Positions 31,172 to 37,785 of a DNA stretch of 38,528 bases are shown here, piece after piece (the stretch's first letter is position 1; every line of letters starts with the position of its first letter). The notes below the pieces were generated by a model that was not told the origin of the DNA, ran no database searches, and saw only the letters and a list, made by a program, of their open reading frames with translations. The stretch is from contig NZ_JASERL010000020.1 in NCBI RefSeq assembly GCF_030766935.1, forward strand, positions 1-38,528, in the 5' to 3' direction. Source of the stretch: Streptomyces sp. KL109B. GTDB taxonomy: Bacteria; Actinomycetota; Actinomycetes; Streptomycetales; Streptomycetaceae. Position numbers and translations under genes: made by a program.

Positions 31172-31819
31172 CTACTCGTCCTGCGCGGCCTTCGAGAGCT
31201 TCCAGCCGTCGCTCGTCCACAGCAGTGTGATGGTCATCGTGAACGTACCGGTGTCGACGGGGACCTTGGAGCCGGTGCCGTCGATTCCGAAGGTGCCGCT
31301 GCACCGGACGTCGACCACCGCCCGGTCGGGCTGATAGGCCGTCACCGTGGCCCGCTTGATGGTGGACTTGCTGACCAGGCGCTGCCCCTTGGGCGGGGTG
31401 CCCTCCTCATCGAGCCCGATCTTCTCGGTGAACGGGCCGTAGTCCTCGTCGGCCTCCTGCAGGAGGGTGTCAATGCGGGTCGGCGCGGCGATCTCTTCGT
31501 ACAGGGTGCGGCGGGAGCTTTCGCCGAACATCTCGGTGCTTCCCAGCCGCTTGGCTATGCGCGTGGCCGCGTCCTGGGCGCCGGCGCGGTCGTGCCCGGT
31601 CCCGCTGTCGGCGGTGGCCACGCCGGGCCGGGCCTGGGGAGTGGCGCTCTCGTCGCTGCTGCCGTTGGCGACAGCGATGACCGCGACCAGAACGGTCACC
31701 ACGCCTATCGCTGCGATGGTGGCGCGGCTCGGTCGGCCCGAGCGCGGGGGTATCGGTCCTTCAGACTCCGGCTCGCGGCCTCCCCCGCCGCCCCGCGAGT
31801 GCTCGTCGCTGATGTACAC
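31172..31819 (-). CDS. VirB8/TcpC-like T4SS component
   Basis: 215 aa. A Gly/Pro-rich cytoplasmic start, one membrane helix (about 34-54, TIAAIGVVTVLVAVIAVA), a Ser/Gln linker, then an extracellular domain of about 130 residues. The latter has helix-then-strand order (RIAKRLGSTEMFGESSRRTL, RLVSKSTIKRATVTAYQPDR, FTMTITLLWTSDGWKLS) as in the NTF2-like fold of VirB8/TcpC. It faces the VirB6-like gene across a shared promoter region. GTG 31819 follows GGAGGGGGAG. Confidence 0.65.
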   Translation of the reverse strand: MYISDEHSRGGGGGREPESEGPIPPRSGRPSRATIAAIGVVTVLVAVIAVANGSSDESATPQARPGVATADSGTGHDRAGAQDAATRIAKRLGSTEMFGESSRRTLYEEIAAPTRIDTLLQEADEDYGPFTEKIGLDEEGTPPKGQRLVSKSTIKRATVTAYQPDRAVVDVRCSGTFGIDGTGSKVPVDTGTFTMTITLLWTSDGWKLSKAAQDE

Positions 31820-31949
31820 CAAGCTCCCCCTCCGCCGCTCACTGCTGGTACGACGGTATCGGGACCTGCGGTTTCTCCGGCACCCAGGTGCACCGCCTGG
31901 TCACGGTATGCGAACCTCGTAACTCGTTCTTTCTGCCTGGGGGGTTGAG

Positions 31950-33185
31950 GTGTCCGTACGTACTGCGGCTCGTGCATGGATAGCGGCCGCGGGCGCCACG
32001 CTGACGCTCGCCGTGATCGCGCCCACCGCCCACGCCGACGAAAACTGCCAACTGATCCGAGGGCGCGCGCGAGAGCTCTGCGAGCGAGGCAACGGCGCGG
32101 GCAGCGGCAGCAACACGCCGGACGACGTGACGAACCCGCTCGATCCCTTGTCGTCGCTCGCGCAAGGCTTCGCGAAGGCAGCGGCCTGGGTGGTGGACCA
32201 GCTGTCCAACGCGGTCAAGGCGACTGCCGACGTGGACTTCACCAACGGGTCGTTCCTCAAGACCTACTCGTTGGTCTTCGCCGCGAGCACGTTCCTCACG
32301 ATCGTGGTGTGGCTGTGGGCTGTCGTGAAGCGGGCTGTGCGCGGCGTACCGCTGACCACGGCCATCGGTGAGGCGGTCGGGCTGCTCTGGCTGACCGTGA
32401 TTGCCTCGGCCTTCACGCCACTGATCCTGTACACCGTGGTGTCCGCGGTGGACGGCATCACCGAGGCCCTGGTCGGTACGGGCAATACGTCGTTCTTCAA
32501 CGCCTTCTCCAGCGCGTTGGAGAAGGACAACCCCGGCGGCGGGCCGATCGCGCAGATCATTCTCGCGTGCGTGGCCATCCTCGCTGCCGGCGTGGTCTGG
32601 ATCGAACTCGTGGCGCGGGCCGCGCTGTTGTACGTGGGTGCCGCGCTCGGCACCGTGGTCTACTCCGGTCTTGTCGACAAGAAGCTGTGGGACCGCGTGA
32701 AGAAATGGCTGGGCTTGATGATCGCCATCATCCTCGTCAAGCCGGTCATCGTGATCGTGCTCCGGCTCGCCTCCGCGATGACGAGCGGGGGGCCGAAGGA
32801 GGGCGACACGACCGCGGCCATCATCTCCGGCCTTTCGATCATCCTGATCGCGATCTTCGCCAGCGCGATGTTGTTCCGTCTGATCCCGGGCATGGGCGAC
32901 GACATCGTGAGCATGCGGCGGGAGGCGTACGACCCGTCATCCCGGGCTTCGTCGGCGGCTGTTACCCGCCCGGTCTCCGGGGTGCGGCAGGGCATCAACA
33001 CGCACGCGTCCCGTGACAGTGCGGCGCGGCCGGCTACCGCGAGTCCGTCCACGTCGGCCTCGTCCTCCCCTGGTGGAGGAATTAGTGCGCACGCGACGCG
33101 ACCGACCCGGAGTGCCCCCACGGGCCCGTCCCCGGCGAACCGGATGCCTCGTCAGAACGACGACAGTGGGTCCCCGAAGAAGTAG
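31950..33185 (+). CDS. VirB6/TrbL-like polytopic T4SS protein
   Basis: 411 aa. A cleavable signal peptide (ARAWIAAAGATLTLAVIAPT, cut after AHA) is followed by a soluble stretch, then six or so membrane segments (for example YSLVFAASTFLTIVVWLWAV, TVIASAFTPLILYTVVSA, IAQIILACVAILAAGVVWIE, LMIAIILVKPVIVIVLRL, GLSIILIAIFASAMLFRLIP). A Ser/Pro/Arg-rich tail ends it. This layout is that of TrbL/VirB6 proteins forming the inner-membrane part of the channel. GTG 31950 follows GGGGGG-rich sequence. Confidence 0.8.
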   Translation: MSVRTAARAWIAAAGATLTLAVIAPTAHADENCQLIRGRARELCERGNGAGSGSNTPDDVTNPLDPLSSLAQGFAKAAAWVVDQLSNAVKATADVDFTNGSFLKTYSLVFAASTFLTIVVWLWAVVKRAVRGVPLTTAIGEAVGLLWLTVIASAFTPLILYTVVSAVDGITEALVGTGNTSFFNAFSSALEKDNPGGGPIAQIILACVAILAAGVVWIELVARAALLYVGAALGTVVYSGLVDKKLWDRVKKWLGLMIAIILVKPVIVIVLRLASAMTSGGPKEGDTTAAIISGLSIILIAIFASAMLFRLIPGMGDDIVSMRREAYDPSSRASSAAVTRPVSGVRQGINTHASRDSAARPATASPSTSASSSPGGGISAHATRPTRSAPTGPSPANRMPRQNDDSGSPKK

Positions 33186-33186
33186 G

Positions 33187-33276
33187 TCAGTGGGGCTGCG
33201 GGTTGTTCATCCCGATGATGACGCCAATCGCGATGAGCACGAGCAGCCAGAACAGCTTGCCCCGCAACAGATGCAT
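33187..33276 (-). CDS. Tiny membrane protein
   Basis: 29 aa: MHLLRGKLFWLLVLIAIGVI then IGMNNPQPH. Basic start, one hydrophobic helix, short polar end. GAGGGGG lies upstream of the ATG. It ends two bases from the convergent TrbL-like gene. Too short for ordinary gene finders, but codon bias and ribosome site support it. Confidence 0.6.
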   Translation of the reverse strand: MHLLRGKLFWLLVLIAIGVIIGMNNPQPH

Positions 33277-33383
33277 CGGGCCCCCTCGGAGCGCCGGTCG
33301 GCGCCCACGTCGCGCTTTACCAAGTCCCCCTCACCGTACCGTCCGTACTTCGCTCGCCGGCCGCCACTGTCGGACGGCAGCGG

Positions 33384-34991
33384 TCACTCGCCTGTACGTC
33401 GGCGCCGTGCCCGCTTCTCCGCGCGGGCGAGGGCAACGGCGGCAGCGTGGACGCGTTCGGCCTCGCTGGGGTCCCTGGGCCCGACCGTACGGGCCTGCTC
33501 GGCCTGCTCGGCGAGGTGGACGTCCTCCGGCTGCTGGGCCCACCGGCGCAGTCCCCATCGGCTCTGCAGTTCGGCCCGTTCGGCTTCGGCATGGGCGGTA
33601 CGGGCCGCCAGAGCGGCCTGCCGGGCCTCGATCGCCGCGCGGGCGGCCTGGGCCTTGGCGATTCGCTCGCGGAGTTCGGCGTCGCTCGGGTTGTCCCACG
33701 CGGTGACGTGGGCTGCCTCGGGGACCTGGCGGCGGCGGCCGTATCCGTAGGTCACGGCGTCCGGGCGTTCGTTGATGAACTTCCACAGACGCCAGCCCGC
33801 CAGGCGTCCGAGGTCGACGGCCCGGTCGGTGACCTGACCCCAGGCGTCATGGCGCACGATGTTGGACGTCAGCAGCTCGACGAGCTGGGACTCCGTGCCC
33901 CCTCGGCGCAGGGCGATAGCGACTGTGCGGTGCAGGTCCTCCCAGGCGGAGCCGGTCATCGACCGACTGGCAGCCTCCGGGGCAGGCTGAGGCAAAAGAA
34001 CCTGCGAGTGGCCCAGTTGGGCCCGCCAGGAGTGCCACACGCGCTTCCTGATCCGCCCTGCGGCGGAGCTGAGGTCGGCGGACAACGGGTCGAGCGGCTT
34101 TCTTGTTGGTGCCGCCGGAGGCGTCGTTTTGGTTTTTTCCATGTCTTTGTCCCAGCTCAGCCCCGTACTTTCTGGAGACAACAGACCAGATGGTGAAAAG
34201 CCCTTCGCGTAAGAGGGGGACGTTTTGCCATTACCCATCAGCGTCTGCATGCGCTGCTCGATCGCACGGGCCCGGTCCGGGTCGGCGACGGCGAAGCAGC
34301 GCAGATCGGAGGGCCTGCGGTCCTCGGGCAGGGCCCGGCCTGTCTCCCGGATCCTGGTCGCGACAAGGGCGGCCTTGGAGCCTGCCGGGTGCTCCCAGCG
34401 GGGCAGGGAGGCCATCGCGCCGAACGTCTCCTCGCGCACGGGGACGACGACGCGCTGCACGGGTGCGGGCCGGCGGCACGTCAGGCGTCCGTAAGCGGCA
34501 TCCTCGTGGGCGTCGACGGGCTCGGGCAGCTCCCACACCTTCAGGGCCCGCGCCAGGTCCTCGGGCAGCTCGTGCGGGATCGCGTCCGTACGCAGGCACA
34601 GCGCATAGACGGCCTTGCGGCCGGGCGCGGGCTTGACCACCTGCTCGGCCCATCCGGACCGGTACAGGCCGACGAGGTCGGACCAGAAGCGGTCGGGGCC
34701 CACGTCGTGGGCCAGGCCGTAGCGGTGGGCCAGGTCCATGCCGCCGCTGGTCTGGTCGCTGTGGCGCATGCCGATGACACGGCCGTCGTCGGCCAGGTCC
34801 TGGCGCTGCAGGAAGTCGAGCAGCCGGAAGTGCTCGGCGCGGAGCAGACCGCGCGCGTACGCGATGGCGGCCGTGCGGAAGTACGTCAATGGCGTGAGTC
34901 CGTCGGTGAAACGAAGCACCACGACGGCCGGGGCGGGGGGCGTGACCTGGGTCAACTCCCCTGCTCTGGACACACCAGAAGCGGAACGCAC
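33384..34991 (-). CDS. Putative plasmid replication initiator or winged-helix protein
   Basis: 535 aa, not firmly recognised. The N-terminal part TYFRTAAIAYARGLLRAEHF, RLLDFLQRQDLADDGRVIG, LVGLYRSGWAEQVVKPAPG and RKAVYALCLRTDAIP has the helix-helix-strand order of winged-helix Rep proteins. A second domain follows (TVAIALRRGGTESQLVELLT, AGWRLWKFINERP), then a long Ala/Arg/Glu coiled coil. Its start region overlaps a structured, terminator-ended RNA on the other strand, the usual layout for antisense copy control. The rep call rests on that layout and the fold pattern. Start codon uncertain (GTG 34991, weak ribosome site). Confidence 0.45.
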   Translation of the reverse strand: MRSASGVSRAGELTQVTPPAPAVVVLRFTDGLTPLTYFRTAAIAYARGLLRAEHFRLLDFLQRQDLADDGRVIGMRHSDQTSGGMDLAHRYGLAHDVGPDRFWSDLVGLYRSGWAEQVVKPAPGRKAVYALCLRTDAIPHELPEDLARALKVWELPEPVDAHEDAAYGRLTCRRPAPVQRVVVPVREETFGAMASLPRWEHPAGSKAALVATRIRETGRALPEDRRPSDLRCFAVADPDRARAIEQRMQTLMGNGKTSPSYAKGFSPSGLLSPESTGLSWDKDMEKTKTTPPAAPTRKPLDPLSADLSSAAGRIRKRVWHSWRAQLGHSQVLLPQPAPEAASRSMTGSAWEDLHRTVAIALRRGGTESQLVELLTSNIVRHDAWGQVTDRAVDLGRLAGWRLWKFINERPDAVTYGYGRRRQVPEAAHVTAWDNPSDAELRERIAKAQAARAAIEARQAALAARTAHAEAERAELQSRWGLRRWAQQPEDVHLAEQAEQARTVGPRDPSEAERVHAAAVALARAEKRARRRRTGE

Positions 34992-35027
34992 TGGGCCAGC
35001 ACCGCAGCCATGAGCTACGATGCGAAA

Positions 35028-35203
35028 GTCTCCTCACTTCGGTGAGTGGATGTGAGAAGCCGGGCGACGGGCTGGTAACCCGCCACCTGCTTCATGTGGT
35101 TGATGAATAGGGATCGCTCAGAGTCCGGCCTGGCAGCTTGAGACTGAGATGGATCCCGCCGGACGGTGCAGGTGCCCTGGCTTGGTAGGCCGGGGCCTTT
35201 TTG
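35028..35203 (+). ncRNA. Structured RNA with intrinsic terminator, opposite the rep leader
   Basis: A -10 box TACGAT is at 35016-35021. From about 35028: CTCAC-TTCG-GTGAG (35033-35046, UUCG tetraloop), CGGG/CCCG (35068-35082), GGGATC-g-CTCAG / CTGAG-atG-GATCCC (35110-35157), then a terminator GCCCTGGC (35174-35181) / GCCGGGGC (35189-35196) followed by CTTTTT. About 176 nt. It is antisense to the upstream region of the gene at 33384. No Rfam family recognised. Confidence 0.6.
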
Positions 35204-35224
35204 CGTTTCGTCCGGACGCTGTTG

Positions 35225-35497
35225 TCATCCGGCCTTAGGCAACTCCTGAGTGTCGACGCTCGCGTTCGCGGTGGTCTGTTTCGCGGCAGCGCGCGCCTTA
35301 CGGCGAGACTCGCGCTTGTGCAGCTCTTCCAGAGCCTCGCGGAGCACTTCCGCTCCGGAGATGCCCATGTCGTTGACCAGTTCCTCGTACAAGCCGCGCA
35401 CGTAATCACCGGGCTTGAGCATCACGGTTGCGCGCAGCGGCTTGTCCGCAGGGAAGATTCCCGTGCGGTGCACCTGCTGACGTCCTCGTACTGCCAT
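35225..35497 (-). CDS. Small RHH-like DNA-binding protein
   Basis: 90 aa. PLRATVMLKPGDYVRGLYEE then LVNDMGISGAEVLREALEEL fits a ribbon-helix-helix (strand, helix, helix) fold. A basic charged tail follows. ATG 35497 has no ribosome site, but TAGGAT lies seven bases upstream, so the mRNA is probably leaderless. TCCACA/TGTGGA repeats in the promoter suggest autoregulation. Adjacent to the putative rep gene; could be a copy-number repressor (inference). Confidence 0.65.
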   Translation of the reverse strand: MAVRGRQQVHRTGIFPADKPLRATVMLKPGDYVRGLYEELVNDMGISGAEVLREALEELHKRESRRKARAAAKQTTANASVDTQELPKAG

Positions 35498-35504
35498 GGG
35501 AAAG

Positions 35505-35537
35505 ATCCTATCCACAACGAGGCGTATGTGGACCACA
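35505..35537 (-). promoter_or_regulatory. Leaderless promoter with TCCACA/TGTGGA repeats
   Basis: -10 TAGGAT (35510-35505) seven bases before the ATG. TCCACA (35511-35516) is inverted as TGTGGA (35527-35532), and TGTGGACCACA (35527-35537) is itself a dyad. They cover the spacer and -35 zone. Confidence 0.55.
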
Positions 35538-35627
35538 CTTCCGTGCGTGTCTGGCGTTTTTCCTGTGGCGCAGGTGATCGTCTGGGGTCTTCCCGTGCCC
35601 CGTTCTGGGCTCAAGTTCCCCGTGAAA

Positions 35628-36764
35628 TCAGGGCTGTACGGCCCTCGACAGGTTCACGAGGCGCTGCTGGACGTCCTCGCGGGCGCCACTCGATCCGGTG
35701 ACTTGGAGTCGCAGGTTCCAGAGTTCGGTGCCCAACTCGCGTGCACGCTGGGGGTCGCTGACGAGGCGCCAGGCGTAGTGGGCGCGGTCGACGGCTTCGA
35801 CGACTTCGGGGTGGTGCACGGTCTGGCCGGCGCCGAGCCGTACGGCGGCACCGCGCAGCCACAGGCCGCATGCGCGGTCCGGCGCCTGCTCTTCCATGGC
35901 GATGAAGGCGCGTACCTCGATCCAGTGCGCGACCTCGGGGGAACCGGCGCCGTGTTGGCGCAGAGCCCGTTGCTCCCAGTGCGCGGCGGCGGAAGCGGCC
36001 TCGCTGTAGTGCGCGGACCGGATCGCCTGCGTGATGGTCTGGTGCGGGTCGCGCTCGGTGGGTGGCGCGGCCGGTTCGGGCCGGGGCGCGGGGATGGCGG
36101 CCGCGGGCTTCGGCTCGGGGGCGGCGTCTCCTCCGAGCCACACCGTGGTGGCTTGCTCGAGTTGCGCCGCGCGGGCGGCCTCGTGGTGGAGGGCGCCGGC
36201 GTCGGGGCGGGCCGACGGGGTGCGCAGGATCTGCGCGAGTGCGTGCGTGTACGCGGGGCCTGGGTGGTGGCGGCGGTCGTGGAGCTGTACGGCCCCGTAC
36301 AGGGTGAACGGGCCGGTGAGCGTCTGGTCTTGGCGGGCCAGGTCCTGGAGGACGTCGTGCTCGGCCGCGAGGTCGGCCATCACCGTGGTGGTGCCGGGTG
36401 TCCGGTGGCGGAGTTCCGCGATGAGCCAGTGCCACGGCAGGGCGGTGTACCGGATCGTGCGTGCGGTGGTGCGGGCCAGGGCCAGGTGGAGTTGGTGCTG
36501 GCGGGGGTCGACAGCCAGGTGCCCGGCGACGTAGATGACGAGCGGGCCCTGGACGGCGGCCGCGGTACGAAGGTGCGTCAACACGAGGTTCGGGTCATCT
36601 GGGTTGGCCACCTGGACGGCGCTGGCGTGCGTGGTGCCGACGAGGCGGGACGGCGGGATCGCGGCGAGCTGGGGCAGGGTGGCGGCGACAGGCAGGGGGT
36701 GCCGCACGGGCGGCTCGGCGGCAATCAGCAGTGCGTATCCGGGGAGTTCGGTCGGTGTCGCCAT
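35628..36764 (-). CDS. Caspase-like/TPR-like protein
   Basis: 378 aa. The N-terminal 140 residues have a caspase-like order: PLVIYVAGHLAVDPRQHQLH with His82 in a GH motif, LHLALARTT, then TALPWHWLIAEL and TTTVMADLAAEH where the catalytic Cys box (DaC) should be. No Cys is present in that box, so it is probably not an active protease. A Pro-rich linker (PEPKPAAAIPAPRPEPAAPP) leads to a helical-repeat (TPR-like) C-terminus (AIRSAHYSEAASAAAHWEQR ... EVRAFIAMEEQAPDRACGLW). Pattern of many actinobacterial signalling or effector proteins. TACCGT lies seven bases before the ATG, suggesting a leaderless mRNA. Confidence 0.55.
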   Translation of the reverse strand: MATPTELPGYALLIAAEPPVRHPLPVAATLPQLAAIPPSRLVGTTHASAVQVANPDDPNLVLTHLRTAAAVQGPLVIYVAGHLAVDPRQHQLHLALARTTARTIRYTALPWHWLIAELRHRTPGTTTVMADLAAEHDVLQDLARQDQTLTGPFTLYGAVQLHDRRHHPGPAYTHALAQILRTPSARPDAGALHHEAARAAQLEQATTVWLGGDAAPEPKPAAAIPAPRPEPAAPPTERDPHQTITQAIRSAHYSEAASAAAHWEQRALRQHGAGSPEVAHWIEVRAFIAMEEQAPDRACGLWLRGAAVRLGAGQTVHHPEVVEAVDRAHYAWRLVSDPQRARELGTELWNLRLQVTGSSGAREDVQQRLVNLSRAVQP

Positions 36765-37184
36765 GCCCAGCACGGTATCCGTCTGCAGGTCAGCGTGTAT
36801 GGGGGCGTGGTCGTGGGCCGGGTGCTCGCGCGAGGCGCCGGCGTGGAGTAGGCCGGTCGGTCTTGTGCGTCGCTTGCTGAGGCGGGGGCCAGAGCGGGGG
36901 TTCCCTCCGGTCGGGCGGCGGGCTCTGCCCGAGCACGGGTTCTCGGGGGTTGCCAAGGATCGGGCTTGCCCGACCGCGTAGCGGCGCCGAAGGCGTCCTT
37001 GGTGGCCCCCGGGGTTCCGTGCTTGCCTCTGGCGCCGTCTGATCGGAGGGAACCCCCGCGACCCCGCCGACCCACCTCCCCAACGTGAGATCCCCGCGGT
37101 CCCCACCCCCTCTGGGAGCGGTGGCCCCCCGGAGGGCCGCCGGAGGCATTGGGCCCTAGCTGCAGGTGTCGGCGCTGTCCGGAG
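36765..37184. repeat. Intergenic region with 166-bp nested foldback
   Basis: GCGGGGGTTCCCTCCG (36894-36909) is exactly inverted at 37044-37059. Nested inside are GCACGG (36933-36938) / CCGTGC (37017-37022), CGGGGG/CCCCCG, CCAAGGA (36953-36959) / TCCTTGG (36996-37002), and CGGGCTTGCCCG at the tip; GGCGGGG/CCCCGCC continues outside. No gene is seen in this 420-bp stretch. It may be a single-strand origin, a cruciform site or a relic of a mobile or telomere-like sequence. Confidence 0.65.
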
Positions 37185-37547
37185 TCAGCGGACCACTGCC
37201 GACTTGTCTGCGGCGAGCACGTCGGCGGCGGTGCGGTCGTGCACCGTGACGGTCAGCGCGGCGTCCATCGCCAGGGCACGCGCAGTGTCGAGATCGAAAT
37301 GGTGGTCGTCACGGGACCACCAGTGGTGCTCATCTGGGGAGCACCACTTGCCGCCGGCGTTCAGGTACTTGCCACCGTGGCCCCCCTCACCCCTCGGACC
37401 GGCGTGGAAGACCTCCCACTGGCCGTGCCGAGGACGGAAGACGACACGGATCACGTAGTCCGCGTAGTCAGGGTGGCGCGTGGGGAGAGCGCACGCGACG
37501 TACTTCACGGGCTCAAAGCTCACGACGGGGACGAGCGTGTTGGTCAT
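37185..37547 (-). CDS. Hypothetical protein, paralogue of the gene at 28494
   Basis: 120 aa. PVVSFEPVKYVACALP, YADYVIRVVFRPRHGQWEVF, FDLDTARALAMDAALTV and TAADVLAADKSAVVR closely match the 28494-28826 product. An extra segment (GGKWCSPDEHHWWSRDDHH) lies between the two halves. The ATG has AAAGGAGAGGG just upstream, a clear start. Function unknown. Confidence 0.75.
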   Translation of the reverse strand: MTNTLVPVVSFEPVKYVACALPTRHPDYADYVIRVVFRPRHGQWEVFHAGPRGEGGHGGKYLNAGGKWCSPDEHHWWSRDDHHFDLDTARALAMDAALTVTVHDRTAADVLAADKSAVVR

Positions 37548-37722
37548 TCCCTCTCCTTTGATCAAGTTGTTCGCGAACAACTTGGCCGCGACGCCGCCAG
37601 CTATCAGTACAGCGGTGCGGGTGCTCGCCGGACAGTCGCCAACAGGCCGGAGTCCGGATTCCGGCGTGGACCGGGTATGGGGGCGGGCACTGACATCGCA
37701 GGTCCGGGAGGTTCCGAAAGTT

Positions 37723-37785
37723 CTGAACCCCGTGGTTGAGCGGGACGTTCCAATTTGGAACGTCCCGCTCAACCACGGGGTTCAG
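37723..37785. repeat. 63-bp perfect palindrome
   Basis: The 31 bases 37723-37753 are exactly inverted at 37755-37785 around a single T at 37754. Outer end CTGAAC...GTTCAG, centre GTTCCAATTTGGAAC. It contains the stop codon of the truncated gene (37782-37784), so it would fold in that mRNA as a 31-bp hairpin and probably ends transcription. It may also form a cruciform in DNA. Confidence 0.85.

Noticed and set aside
34993..35011. 19-codon leader-peptide ORF before the putative rep gene
   Set aside because: No well-placed ribosome site and overlap with the structured RNA; not enough support.
27971..36785. 11-mer GTATCCGTCTG shared by 27993 and 36775
   Set aside because: A single shared 11-mer is expected by chance in a window of this size.
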